Under the pieces are notes generated by a model. The model was given only the letters and a program-made list of their open reading frames with translations. It was not told where the DNA came from and ran no database searches. Position numbers and translations under genes: made by a program. From positions 1 to 64,000 of the forward strand of contig NZ_JAXUHN010000077.1 of assembly GCF_035916875.1 (NCBI RefSeq): a stretch of 64,000 bases of DNA, in the 5' to 3' direction. Within the stretch, counting starts at the first letter, position 1. The number at the start of each line of letters is the position of its first letter. Positions 8,832 through 19,400 of the stretch are shown here, in pieces. The stretch comes from Methylomicrobium sp035916875. GTDB taxonomy: Bacteria > Pseudomonadota > Gammaproteobacteria > Methylococcales > Methylomonadaceae.

Positions 8832-10088
8832 TCAGCGATGAACATGAAAAGTATCGTAATGCGGATTGATTGAAACGGCTTTTTGCAAATAACGTTTTCC
8901 TTCTTCCGTTTGCCCGGCGGCTAAGTGAATCATCGCGGCATGAAAAAACAGGTGCGCATCCTGCCAGTTATACGACAAGGCCTTTTTGATTTCGTCCAGA
9001 GCCGCCGGGTATTGGCCATCCCGGAATAAGGCCCAGGCCAGTGCATCCCGGGTTGTCGCATTCTGCCGCAACTGTATGTCTTTTCGCGCCCATTTGACGG
9101 CTTGCGCGCCATCCAAGCGCGCGTCGGCATATAACGAGGCAAGATGGTGATAATACTGAACCTCGCCGCGCCGCGCGGAATCCAGGTAGACGGTAAGCGC
9201 CTTGTCATGCCAGGGGGCGGCGAGTTTGGGTTTGCCCATAAACAAATACAAGTCGCCCAGCGCATGATAAAGCTCTGGTCGTTGGGTACAGGCCATAATC
9301 TGCCGGTAAAAAGCTGACGCCGTATCGAAGTTCCGTTGCGCGCCCAACCATTCGGCCATATATTCCTGGGTCAGCCAATAGCCGGAATAGGCTTGATCGG
9401 CCTGCCGATAATGATTCCATGCCGCGTCATATTGGCCTTGGCTCAAGGCTAAATAGCCTCTTTGCAATTCCACCCAGGCAAATGAACGCATGTCTTTGGC
9501 GGAAATTCCTTCTTCCGCCTCTTGGTATAACCGGTCCGCATCGTCAAAATCCCCGAGTTTCGCTTGCAAATAAGCCAGACGGCTCAAATTATCCCAAGTC
9601 CGATTTTTCTCGATAATGTGCTGATAGCGGGTGGCTGCGGCGTTGTAGTTGCCTTCTTGCACGGTGATATCCGCCTTCAATACTTGGACTTTCGGGTCCT
9701 CGTTCATGAATGAGAGCTTTGCCAATTCGGATTTCGCCGCCTCCAGGCGATGAAGTTTCAAGTTGTACGAAGCGTGCAACAGATAAAGGTCAACCGACTC
9801 AGGAAGGCTGGCCAGGGCTTTTTCAAAAGCCGCCCCTGCTTTTTCCATATCTTGTCGCCTTCCCGTCAAGGAGCTCTTTTGGAACAAGAAATAGGCGTTT
9901 CTAAATAAGGCTTTCGGATCGGTAAGTGCCGAACCTGGTTGATTCTGTGGGTTTGAAGCAGCGGACTCAATCTTGCCTAATTCCTGTTGGTAGTCCGTGG
10001 TGGCTACTCCGTTCAGTCCGGCCAGAAGGGTAATCAAGCTGATGGTAACAATACAAAAAATGATTTTAACAAGGTGTTTTAATGCCAC
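8832..10088 (-). CDS. Tetratricopeptide-repeat protein, exported
   Basis: 418 aa. Residues 1-30 are a signal peptide or membrane anchor (HLVKIIFCIVTISLITLLAG). The rest is a run of about eight to ten TPR helix pairs, for example AGAAFEKALASLPESVDLYLLHASYNLK and DALAWALFRDGQYPAALDEIKKALSYN, ending at HVHR. TPR arrays bind other proteins, so this is likely a periplasmic scaffold. It lies 52 bp upstream of the HupE-like gene and 121 bp downstream of the DUF4331 gene, all in one direction. The partner and purpose are unknown, but the three-gene association argues they act together. Confidence 0.8.
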   Translation of the reverse strand: MALKHLVKIIFCIVTISLITLLAGLNGVATTDYQQELGKIESAASNPQNQPGSALTDPKALFRNAYFLFQKSSLTGRRQDMEKAGAAFEKALASLPESVDLYLLHASYNLKLHRLEAAKSELAKLSFMNEDPKVQVLKADITVQEGNYNAAATRYQHIIEKNRTWDNLSRLAYLQAKLGDFDDADRLYQEAEEGISAKDMRSFAWVELQRGYLALSQGQYDAAWNHYRQADQAYSGYWLTQEYMAEWLGAQRNFDTASAFYRQIMACTQRPELYHALGDLYLFMGKPKLAAPWHDKALTVYLDSARRGEVQYYHHLASLYADARLDGAQAVKWARKDIQLRQNATTRDALAWALFRDGQYPAALDEIKKALSYNWQDAHLFFHAAMIHLAAGQTEEGKRYLQKAVSINPHYDTFHVHR

Positions 10089-10209
10089 GGCTTGGGTGTG
10101 CGATGACTTAATAAATACTCAAAAATAGGGAAAGGGGAAATAAACTCAATAGGAAAAGTTCTAAATCCCCTCATCCTTCAATAGCAGCGTTAACAATGGC
10201 GACTGAAAA

Positions 10210-11874
10210 TTACCAGGGTTCCGCCAGATACGGAAACTCCTTCAGGAATTCTTTATCGTTCCTGAGTGGATTAGGCGGTGTTTTCGGAAAGATCGGAGCG
10301 CTATCCCACAACGCCTGACTACCTAAGGTTTCCACGTTGCAGGGTTTTCCGCCGCAACCCTTTTCCATGTCCAGAAACAGACTCAGGAATCGGGTCGCCA
10401 CCTGATCTTCAAACCGGCGGCCGAATGGCCAGGTACCGTTGGTATCCATGTCTATCGACGCGACATTGGGTATGAAAATCTCAAAGGTCCGGGGCGGCTT
10501 GATGTCCAGCCCTTTCACATTCCATGAATTGTCCGGCATGTTGACGCGCTGGAAAAAACATTTCTTCGCACGCGGAAACGCTTCAATCGCGAGTTTATAG
10601 GTTTTGTGTACCGAGATCGGAGAATTGGAATGATCGAAACAAGTCCCCAGACCCAGCGCACTGATGGAAGGACCGAATCCCCAGCCCAGATGGGCGAAAC
10701 GCGTGACATAATGTTCGGAGAGCTTGATATTGTTCGCCAACTGTCTGTCGTCGGCACGTTCATTCAGCGCTGCATCAAGAAAGGGGACTCCATCCAGATC
10801 CACCTTCTTATAATCGCTGATATCATCGTTAAAGCCTGCTTCCGCGGGACTCGTAGCCTTCATCCCTTTGAACAGGCCGAAGAAAGAAAGCTCTTTTTGA
10901 TCGGGAATGGCTTTGGCCTTGGCGGAAGCCTTCAATACCCAGCTCTCGCCCCAGGTTCTGACGATTCTATCCGTCTCGGGCGTTTTGGTCAGCAACTTCA
11001 GCGGCATTTCCAGTACGATGGCATTGATGTTCCTGCCGGCTTGCGCGTCTATTCCGCTATAGACAAAACGGAAGTTACCTTTTTCATCCTTGAGAAACTT
11101 GTTGCCATTCCAGGTCAGAGGGCCTTTAGGAAGGTCCTTTTTAACTTTGATCCCCAAGTCGGGATCGTTTTTGTCGAAATTGAATAGTGTGTTGCCTTCC
11201 AGTTCTATCAGCGTTTTGGGTATGGGCAACTCCCTTTTATCCTTCATTGCATTGGGAACATGATAAAACTGCGGTGCGTAGTTGATGGATCTGAAAAATC
11301 CCGGAAGATCGTTGAAGAAAGCATCATCCCTGCCTCCGATAAAAGCCTTGATGGTGTTTCCGTCCGTGGATTTGATGTCGACCACCTTGTTGGTATCGAT
11401 AACTTTGGAAAAATCGCCGCCCGGGAAACCGATAAAATCGACTTTCGCCTGATTGTCTTTGTTGAAAGTCACTCTGACTTCGGAAGGTTTGAAATTGACA
11501 TATTTCTTACCTACCGCCTTGGCGTAATCGAACAGTGCCGACAAGGAAACTTCGTTTCCCATTGATGGCCCGATTCTGGGATCGGGATCGAACTGGATAC
11601 GGTAAAGCAGGTCGGGATCGAATACCCCGGCCTTGGGTATCGCTGCGAACGTTAAGGCCGCCACGACTTTTTCCCCGTCCGTTTTATTCTCACTGGGAAA
11701 ACCGAACATATCGTATAAATCCGCAGGGCTTATCGGTATATCGGAAAAAATCGAGTTGATCGCGTTAGGATCGTTATGGTCGGCAGCACTGCTTACACCG
11801 GAAATCAGCATCCATCCAAGTAATGCAAGGCCAATTTTCTTCTTCTTTGTCGCAGTCAGGTTTGGTATTTTCAT
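10210..11874 (-). CDS. DUF4331 domain protein, secreted
   Basis: 554 aa. The N-terminal signal peptide has a KKKK start, a hydrophobic core and cleavage near SSA-ADH. The mature protein begins ADHNDPNAINS...DISPADLYDMFGF-like sequence typical of DUF4331, a family of secreted proteins of unknown function. Eight Cys are scattered over the mature part, so disulfides are possible. A ribosome site (AAGGGG) precedes the ATG. It is first in a minus-strand set with the TPR and HupE-like genes. No enzymatic motif could be assigned. Confidence 0.8.
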   Translation of the reverse strand: MKIPNLTATKKKKIGLALLGWMLISGVSSAADHNDPNAINSIFSDIPISPADLYDMFGFPSENKTDGEKVVAALTFAAIPKAGVFDPDLLYRIQFDPDPRIGPSMGNEVSLSALFDYAKAVGKKYVNFKPSEVRVTFNKDNQAKVDFIGFPGGDFSKVIDTNKVVDIKSTDGNTIKAFIGGRDDAFFNDLPGFFRSINYAPQFYHVPNAMKDKRELPIPKTLIELEGNTLFNFDKNDPDLGIKVKKDLPKGPLTWNGNKFLKDEKGNFRFVYSGIDAQAGRNINAIVLEMPLKLLTKTPETDRIVRTWGESWVLKASAKAKAIPDQKELSFFGLFKGMKATSPAEAGFNDDISDYKKVDLDGVPFLDAALNERADDRQLANNIKLSEHYVTRFAHLGWGFGPSISALGLGTCFDHSNSPISVHKTYKLAIEAFPRAKKCFFQRVNMPDNSWNVKGLDIKPPRTFEIFIPNVASIDMDTNGTWPFGRRFEDQVATRFLSLFLDMEKGCGGKPCNVETLGSQALWDSAPIFPKTPPNPLRNDKEFLKEFPYLAEPW

Positions 11875-12154
11875 CGCTGTTACCCCTTAATATTTATTGG
11901 ATTTTTATAACTGGGCACGCTTCCATACAGATAAACGGACAGACAGTAAAACCCTGCCTTTTCTACTGATAGACAGGGAATTCAAAACACTTTTCAAACA
12001 ATAATAGATTTAATTTGCACCGTACCGGCTTTATCTGTGGTTGTCAATGTAATTACACTTCCTGTTAGGGTAAGGCGGCCTGGCAGCATGCATTTTGTAT
12101 AAATCTAAATTCTATCCGGCACATTCTGTAGCGGTTTAATCTAAATCGACACAG

Positions 12155-12535
12155 TTACAGGAAGTAATCCTGGCCATGGTTATTGTCCCAATACCAAGTG
12201 TCCCAGTCGAGATTGTGGTAAAAAACGGCAAACTGAAACACCGGTTTCGGGGGCATTGGCGTTGTAACGGTGGTTTGTTTCAACAACTCTCCGAACTCTC
12301 TAATTTTCCACACCTCGACAATCGTGCCTCCTCCTGTCATCAGGGAATGTGAATAGGAGGCATGGAAATTTTTCCACACGCCATCCACATTGATGTGAAA
12401 CCCGACTTCCTTGTTATAGGTCTCGTTACGCACTAAGATTTCCGCATCCTCCAGGATGTACTGAATCGTTCCGGAGCCTCTGTCGATGTGCTCTCGAATT
12501 TTGGCAGTAGCCAGCATGACATTAAAACAAAGCAT
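12155..12535 (-). CDS. CBM21/CBM53-like carbohydrate-binding protein
   Basis: 126 aa. The sequence fits a starch/glycogen-binding module of the CBM21/53 type: VRNETYNKEVGFHINVDG with a following W-K-x-F (residues about 35-58) resembles the family's YEKxVxVRYTxDxW strand. The C-terminal FAVFYHNL...WYWDNNHGQDYF resembles the hallmark FAxxYxxNG..YWDNNxGxNY. It is a stand-alone module with no catalytic domain and no signal peptide. It lies 228 bp downstream of the last eCIS structural gene on the same strand, so it may be a late member of that operon, for example a target-binding adaptor. The true start may be ATG at 12517 (MLATAK). Confidence 0.6.
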   Translation of the reverse strand: MLCFNVMLATAKIREHIDRGSGTIQYILEDAEILVRNETYNKEVGFHINVDGVWKNFHASYSHSLMTGGGTIVEVWKIREFGELLKQTTVTTPMPPKPVFQFAVFYHNLDWDTWYWDNNHGQDYFL

Positions 12536-12763
12536 TCGGATCTCCGTTGCCTTTTAAGAGGCCTAATTGATGCAATTTAAAGTACAAAACAGGCGCGCCG
12601 CGATTGGCGCATCGATGAGGGGGGCCGTTGAACGAGCGGGACGCGAACAGCGCGGCCACGATTCAATTTTTACAACGGCAGGCGGCCAACCGTTCAGTTG
12701 CCTGCGCCAAAAGCCATGAAACAAAGACCGCTGCCGGATGATTTAAATTCCCGATTCGGTGGC

Positions 12764-14164
12764 CTACACCCAAATCCGAGTTAAAATCCGCCGCAAATCA
12801 ATCACTGTATTGGCGCCGGCGGCTCCTGTCGTCGGCCTTCTTGTCGAAGCAATAATGGCCAATGGCGCATAGTGATGGCGCACGCCATGCGGCAGCATAG
12901 GGCTGGGCTTGCCGTCCTGCTCCGGCCATTCGATGTCGCCGGTGATTTGCCGGGCGGGTATCAGCCAGTAGTCGCCGGAGCGGTATGCGTTTATTTTGGC
13001 CTCGTCCTGGGGAAAGCTGATTTGGATGCCGTCTTCGAGGTCGATCCATTGAACGTTATTGCCGATGCCGATTTCGATCGGGATGCCGTCCTGATCGCCA
13101 TTGTGCTGGTCCCAGCGGCGTAAATACGGGTGCTTCGCGCTGTCTTCTCCGGCCGTGGAGACGGGAATGCCTTTCAGCGTGACTTGCCGGTTTTCCGGGT
13201 CTATCATCATGATCTGGAACAGGTTTACCTTATTGGTATTCAGAATGGCATCGTCATCGAGCACTTCGACCCAATCGTCGGGTTTCAGGCCGAAACGCTC
13301 GTCCCGGCCCAGATGCTCGAGCGTCAGAGTGGCGCCGCCAGCGATGCGCTCCAGGATAGGAAAAATAACCGCGCCGTTTTCCCTTGACCATTTAAACGTC
13401 GCGCCTTTGCCGTCGCTGTTGGACGGACGGTGGATCTCAACCCGGTAAAGCTGGTTTTCGGCGCCGCGATAGCGAGCCTTGGGTTCGACCAGACAAGGCT
13501 CGGTATCGGTTTTCGACCGGTCTTTCGCCTGCGCGGCAAGCCTGCCGGAACCGGTTTTGATGTCGTCGGCGATCGCAGCCAAAAAATCCGTATAGTTTTC
13601 CTTGAACGGGTGAGTGTTGTCATTGGAAATGATGTTACCGGACGGCACCGTCTTCAGCTTGACCTGCCAGACGATCTTTGCCCGGCTTGCGGTGTCCGGT
13701 CCGCCGAGGGCGGCTTCGCGGATCGCATCATCTTCGACAGCGCTGATATGCCGCTCCCATACGTCAAGATACACCAGCAAGGCTTGCCGTTCATTTGGAT
13801 TCGCCGGTATGTCGTCGGGGTTCGGCAGATTCGGCTGATTTTTATAGGTCACGCCGTCGCCATTTTCACAAAGGATGCCGTTCACATAATAATGCCCGGC
13901 GCCGATTGAAAAGTCCTTGTTTTCGGTTAGTTTGATTTCAAAGCCGTTGCCTTCGGCAGGTCCCCAATGCGGACCTGCGACATCGCAGGCCAGACTGCGC
14001 AGATGATGTACAATGATCGACACCTGTTCGTTCCAGTCCGCATCCAGTTGCACGCGTCCCTGCTGCATCAATACGCGAGAGTAGGTTTTTTCGGGGTGAA
14101 AGGTGTCCCGAGTAAAGTCGCCTCGAAATTCGCCGCGCATGATGCTGTTTTCAAAATTTTTCAT
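12764..14164 (-). CDS. DUF6519-type eCIS-associated protein
   Basis: 466 aa. The N-terminal signature (MRGEFRGDFTRDTFHPEKTY followed by SRVLMQQGRVQLDADWNEQ) is the conserved start of DUF6519 proteins found with phage-tail-like injection systems. Later motifs ALLVYLDVWERHI and LYRVEIH also belong to this family. No enzymatic residues are evident; a baseplate-periphery or fibre-attachment role is likely. It lies 9 bp after the beta-helix tail protein and is probably the last structural gene of the gapless run. A 228-bp gap then precedes the CBM21-like gene. Confidence 0.75.
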   Translation of the reverse strand: MKNFENSIMRGEFRGDFTRDTFHPEKTYSRVLMQQGRVQLDADWNEQVSIIVHHLRSLACDVAGPHWGPAEGNGFEIKLTENKDFSIGAGHYYVNGILCENGDGVTYKNQPNLPNPDDIPANPNERQALLVYLDVWERHISAVEDDAIREAALGGPDTASRAKIVWQVKLKTVPSGNIISNDNTHPFKENYTDFLAAIADDIKTGSGRLAAQAKDRSKTDTEPCLVEPKARYRGAENQLYRVEIHRPSNSDGKGATFKWSRENGAVIFPILERIAGGATLTLEHLGRDERFGLKPDDWVEVLDDDAILNTNKVNLFQIMMIDPENRQVTLKGIPVSTAGEDSAKHPYLRRWDQHNGDQDGIPIEIGIGNNVQWIDLEDGIQISFPQDEAKINAYRSGDYWLIPARQITGDIEWPEQDGKPSPMLPHGVRHHYAPLAIIASTRRPTTGAAGANTVIDLRRILTRIWV

Positions 14165-14173
14165 GTTGCACTC

Positions 14174-16447
14174 CTAATTCGATAAGATGATGCCCACGTC
14201 CAGTCGGGAAGGCAAGAATTCGTCCAGGCGGACACGCAAATTGGTTAACCTTTGCGGCTGAAATAAATCATGAAACACGCCCATTTCGGCCTGGTCGTCC
14301 GCGCCGGACTTGATTTCATCGGCGCAGCAAGCAGCGAGTTGGCAATAGGCCGGCGCCCCGTAACGGAGACTGTTATACATCGGGCGAACCCGGTCGGCTT
14401 CCTGTTGTTTTGCCGCATCAATCAGCGCCATGTCGGTTACGCTGTCGTTTTTGAGCTTTACCGCAATCGCGCTTTTGACGAGATCGGGTTGGCATTCGTA
14501 GCGGCGCGGGGTACGTGATTCCGGCGCGACATGACAGAAACGCACGCAGCCTTGCTGCCGTTTCGCTACGGTGATCCGGCCGTCGAAAATGCAGTTTTCG
14601 GCCAGTTCGATCGCGTGCACTTGCACCAAACCGAACACCGTCGCGCGCCGTATCGTCAGACAGACATGCGCGACGGTGCAGTCCGGCGCTCCGATCGCTT
14701 CGAGATCCTGTCCGGTCGCATCGATGATGCTGTCGCTGATGCAAACACGCAGCGGATCGAGGCGGACGCTGCGTTCGTTGTCCAGGCAAGGCGCCGTATC
14801 GGATGTTGATTCTTTGATGGCCGGCGCTTCGCCATTTTCTTCCACGTCCGCCAGGCTCGGATAAATTTCAATCGAACCGACGATGCAGTGCTCGATTTTG
14901 ATGCAGGCTTTCGGACTGAATACTTCCAGGCTCGGTTCGGTCGGCCGCTGCGGTTCATTGTTGCAATTCAGCGACCAGCCTGGCACCAGCGTCGAATGCC
15001 GAATCGTCAACTGGCGTATGTCGCCGGATACCTGCATGCCGCGGCCGGTGATCAGGATGCCGTCCAGCGTAAAGCGGCTGTTTCTGAAACCGATCACGGT
15101 CAATGCATCGGGTTTGTCGGTCTGCCAGTCGAGCAGGCGGATCACCGGACGCCGGCGATTGGCCGCCCTGAGTTGCAGGCTTTGGTGATTTTTGCTGAAG
15201 CGGATGTTGACCGGTTCGACATAGACGCCGCTATCGACGATCTCGATTACCGAGTGCAAAGGGGCATCATCTTCCTTGGCGTCTTTGCGCCACTGCTTGA
15301 TCGCGTCGCCCAGCGAGTCGAACTCGCCGCCTTTGCCGACCCGATAGAGCGCATAAACGGGCTGTTGGCTGATCGGCCGCTCATATTCGCCGCCGCCGAT
15401 GTCGGCGCCGAAGCCGTAATGGTAACTGACCCAGACGCCGTTTTTCGGCGGCGAGCGCAATGGGAAGGAGATGCGGCCCAGTACCGGATCGACCGCGACT
15501 TTGCCCTTTTTCGGGAGGTAGGTCCAGTCGCTCAAATCGGCGACGATGATGTGTTCGGCAGGCACCGGGATGGGTTTTGCGGACTTTCTGCCGCTCACGC
15601 CGAGCCAGATTTGCAGGCTCTTGCCGTCGCCGTAAAGCGCTGCTTTTTGTTGCTTCAACAGGCGCCGCCGAATCGGCACCGGCAGATTCAGTTCGCCGGC
15701 GATCGTGGTCGGATCGGCTTCGCGTTCGGGGTTGACGTAAAGCGGGCTGTCATTGCCGAGCACGCTGAAAGTAAACACGTTCGGCCCGACCGACTCGACG
15801 CAATAAGCCGGCGTTTGCGTGACCGGATACGACTTCAAGCGCCAGACGAAGACCCCGACGCTCGGGATGTTGTAACGGCCCTCACTGCGCCGCGAATTGA
15901 TCCGGCGGATATCGACCGTATGCGCGCTTTGGTCAAAGGGACCGTCCAGCAAATCCAGCGCCGCGCTGTTGCGGACATCGACCGTGCGGCCGCGGTCAAG
16001 ATGCAGGTGGTTGATGGGTTGGCTCCAGGCCAGCAGGCGATAAAACTCGACCGCCCGCGCCGGCCAGCCGGCGACGTCATTGGCTAATAACTCCAACAAG
16101 GCCAGTGCGCCTTTACGACGGCGGTAGCGGATCGTATTCGCGACTTCCCGGCGCGGATACAGGATTTGATTGCGGCGCTGTGCTTCAGGGCTCGACCCTG
16201 TGGAAGGCTCGCCGGCCTCATGCACCGGCTCGTAGCCGATCAAGTCGCCGATATAGGGCACTACCCAATCTTCGCAGGTCTCGATAAATTCGTTTTCGTA
16301 CAGACCGGCAATGTCGTCCTCGACCAGGTTGACCTGCTCGGCGATCACACGGAGCAATGCCTTGAGAGGCTCGCCCTGCTCGGCATCGCGTATTCGATAA
16401 ATGGCGGGGAGCAACTCGTATAAGCGGTCTATTCGGGTATCGTTCAT
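14174..16447 (-). CDS. Phage tail-like protein with predicted beta-helix domain
   Basis: 757 aa. Residues 1-130 (RLYELLPAIYRIRD...GYEPVHE...RREVANTIRYRRRKGALALLELLANDVAGWPARAVEFYR) match the tail protein I-like module of eCIS baseplates. Residues about 390-640 have short repeating strands rich in I/L/R (VNIRFSKNHQSLQLRAANRRRPVIRLLD..., RFTLDGILITGRGMQVSGDIRQLTIRHST) typical of a right-handed beta-helix, the fold of many tail spikes. I infer a baseplate-attached fibre or spike that could contact the target cell. It is placed between the large baseplate protein and the DUF6519 gene, with 7- and 9-bp gaps. Confidence 0.75.
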   Translation of the reverse strand: MNDTRIDRLYELLPAIYRIRDAEQGEPLKALLRVIAEQVNLVEDDIAGLYENEFIETCEDWVVPYIGDLIGYEPVHEAGEPSTGSSPEAQRRNQILYPRREVANTIRYRRRKGALALLELLANDVAGWPARAVEFYRLLAWSQPINHLHLDRGRTVDVRNSAALDLLDGPFDQSAHTVDIRRINSRRSEGRYNIPSVGVFVWRLKSYPVTQTPAYCVESVGPNVFTFSVLGNDSPLYVNPEREADPTTIAGELNLPVPIRRRLLKQQKAALYGDGKSLQIWLGVSGRKSAKPIPVPAEHIIVADLSDWTYLPKKGKVAVDPVLGRISFPLRSPPKNGVWVSYHYGFGADIGGGEYERPISQQPVYALYRVGKGGEFDSLGDAIKQWRKDAKEDDAPLHSVIEIVDSGVYVEPVNIRFSKNHQSLQLRAANRRRPVIRLLDWQTDKPDALTVIGFRNSRFTLDGILITGRGMQVSGDIRQLTIRHSTLVPGWSLNCNNEPQRPTEPSLEVFSPKACIKIEHCIVGSIEIYPSLADVEENGEAPAIKESTSDTAPCLDNERSVRLDPLRVCISDSIIDATGQDLEAIGAPDCTVAHVCLTIRRATVFGLVQVHAIELAENCIFDGRITVAKRQQGCVRFCHVAPESRTPRRYECQPDLVKSAIAVKLKNDSVTDMALIDAAKQQEADRVRPMYNSLRYGAPAYCQLAACCADEIKSGADDQAEMGVFHDLFQPQRLTNLRVRLDEFLPSRLDVGIILSN

Positions 16448-16454
16448 GACTTTC

Positions 16455-19400
16455 TCACTTGATCTGATTCAGGATCAACGTCGCCGGCACATCGGGGCTC
16501 AAAAAAGCAAGCTGGGCCGGACGGAGATCGCCCTGGACCGGCAAACTGACCGCGAGCCGTTGCGGCACACGAAGCGCACCGTTGCCGGACAGCTTTTTCA
16601 GTTGCTCCTCATTGCGGCCCTGTATCCGGCTGATGATTTTCGCGACTTCGTCGGCGATCTCATCCGGGGTCAGCAAGCGGCGGCTGTCGGTCAGCGGCAA
16701 CTCGCCGTCATGGGTCACTTCTTCGATCTCCTGTTCGGTCAGCGGCTGTTTTTCAGGCACGCCTCCGAAAGCATTCACATCGACGTATGCGACCCCTTCC
16801 ACCCCTTGCATCACGCTGAACACTTCGCTGAGCATAACGTCCTGGCCGAGTTCGCGGCGCTCGAAACTGAAAGCATCGAGCAGGGCGGCGCGCACCTCGG
16901 CTACCACCGATTCCCAGCGGTAGGCGGGCAAAATCGAAATGCCGGCTTCGATTACGATCAGCAGCAACTCGCGCACCGCCAACCGGATTTTCTGGAACGG
17001 GTCGCCAAAATCATGCAGAGACTGGCGCAGGTTTCTGTACAAGTCGGAATTGCGGTCTATCGGGCTGTCGCTTGCGCCGGCAATCGTGACATGCACCAGC
17101 GATTGCCGCCCGTCGCTGAGTTCGACCGCATAGGCCTTGCCGACGCCTGCATAGATGCGGCAGAAATCCAGGTAATCTTGCGTCGACACCAGCCGGTCCA
17201 GCGCCTTAACGGCCAGCGGGGTGTTCTTGCGAGCCTGATCGCGGCTTTCCCTGTCCGCGCCGCCCGATGCGCGTAGCGGATTGATCACTTCCTTGACGCC
17301 GAGCGGCTTGGTCAACAATAGCGAAATTTGTTCGGCTTTGACATTGCCTGGCTTGCCGATGCCGTTCCGGTATTCGGCGCGGATGTTTTCGATGCCGCTC
17401 GGAAGCCTTGCGCCTTCAATGCCGTTGCCGAAGATTACCGTGGTTTTATCGTCGTTGCCGGTTTGGGTCACAAAACGCCGGTCGCTAGGCTCAAGGCCCG
17501 CCAGAGAATCGGTTTCCCGCCATTCGATATTGTTCACGAACACCTTTAAGGTGCTGTCGGTGCCGGAAGGCGTGGATGCTGAAACGTGGGTCAACGGCGC
17601 TTGCTTGAGGGTGAACTTCTGCAATGTCCTAGCGCCGTTGCCGCTGCCCAGGACTTCCATCCGGGTTTCGCCGTGGGTTGCGTTGATTACGTTGCCGTAG
17701 ATCGTGACCGTATCGCGCCTAAAACAATAAGCAAGTTTTTCGGCCAGTTTGATGAAGGTATGGCGTTTCTCGCCGGGCAGCGCTGTCGACTTGCTTCCGT
17801 TCAGGGCAATGTTTTGGTTTGCGGACGCCAGCACCGCCAGTTCGCTGAATCTGACGCCGTTAGTCCCTTCAATATCCCGTTCGCCGGATACGATCACCCA
17901 GCGTCCCGCTTCGAGCCCTTCGTAGAAGCCGTCCAGTTCGATCGGGTCGTCGGCGTCGCCGCAGACCGGATTCGTGATCGGCTCCTCGGCCATATCCAGG
18001 GCTTCGGGCTGGGCATAAACCTTGGTAGTACGGATTTTGCGTATATCGGGTTCATGCGAAGGATCCCACCAGGTCGCACCTTGCAGAGTGATCTGCGTGG
18101 TTTCGCCGCTGATGCCATAGGCGCTTCGGGAAATGTTTTGCACTGTGCCGATACTGGATATCGTGGGTTCGGCGCCATCCTGCTGGATCGCGATAAAATC
18201 GCCGGCGGCGACTTCCTTGTATGCTCGGTCAAGATAAAGCGTATCGCCTGCTTCATCTATCCCATCTTTGTCGATCCCCAGATCGACCTGCCATTCCGGC
18301 CAAGGTTGCGGGAGCGGATTTCCGGCATTCGGATTAGGCGGCGGAAATTCGCCGCCACCCAACGTTCTTGGCTCGTAACGCGGCTCTCTCGGCGCATTGT
18401 GCCCGAACAGCGACGCCTTGGCTCTAAACGCATAGACCTTGACCGGATTGTCGGTCAGTTGGGTGCTGGCGTCTGCGGCGCCCAGATGCTGGCGCAACAC
18501 CGGCGAAAAAGCGTTCAACACCGCATAGCCGGCCTGGGCCGCAGGCCGGAAAATCGTATTGCTCGGAGGAATCGTAGATGTTGCGTCGAAACTCGAGCCG
18601 GAAGATCGAAAGACCGCGCCAACGGGCAACGCAAATTGGCTCCGTAGATCCTGCCGTAGTTGAAAGCGATTGGCCGGTTGAATCGAGGCCGGCTGGACCA
18701 GTTGATAGATCAGATTGAAAGCGGGCAGCACGTTCAGCGGAACGGCGGACGGTTTGATGAAATTGACCAGGGTGCGGTCCGCCTTGTTATCGGGCAATAC
18801 TTCCGCCACGCGTTTGAAAACCGGAACGCCGTTGCCGAAATCGATCAGCAGCGCATCATTTTTGCCGAGGCCGGTATTGACGCCTTTCAAGTAAATTCTG
18901 TTGTTCGAATTGATCGCCGCTTGCGTCTGCGCCCGCGTCAATCTGGGCTTGAGATTGTTCCATGCAGCCCTCGCCTTCAAATCGTCGCTGGTCTCGAAAG
19001 CCTGCGGCATTTCGCCGGGGCCCGGCATGCTTTGCGAGCGGCTGCCGGCCGGTATCACGACTTCTTCTTGGGTATTCGCGTCGATGTTGTAGGCGAGAAA
19101 AACACTCGCCGAGACGCCGGGCCGGGGTTTGTAGCCGACCAACGCGGCCAGTTCGATGATAGAGCGGCGCTCGGTCGCGGTGCGCAGATATCCTTCGTTC
19201 GCGATCCGCTCCTGGTAAAAGGTCAACACGTCGGCGACCGTCGCCCACGCGTCGAGCAGCGCAATCGCCGGGTCATTCGAATCGCGCGTGGTCAATCCTG
19301 ACAGCGGATACGATTTAATCGGTTTGCCTTCCGCGTCCTGGCTTTCCAGACAAAACCCGCTTAGTCTCGCCTTCATGCTCGTAAAAAAAGCGCTGTGCGT

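Noticed and set aside
14888..16087. 399-codon plus-strand open frame opposite the beta-helix tail protein
   Set aside because: Shadow of the GC-rich minus-strand gene; Ala/Arg/Asp-rich with no motif or ribosome site.
17586..18647. 353-codon plus-strand open frame opposite the large baseplate protein
   Set aside because: Same reason: antisense shadow in a GC-rich gene.
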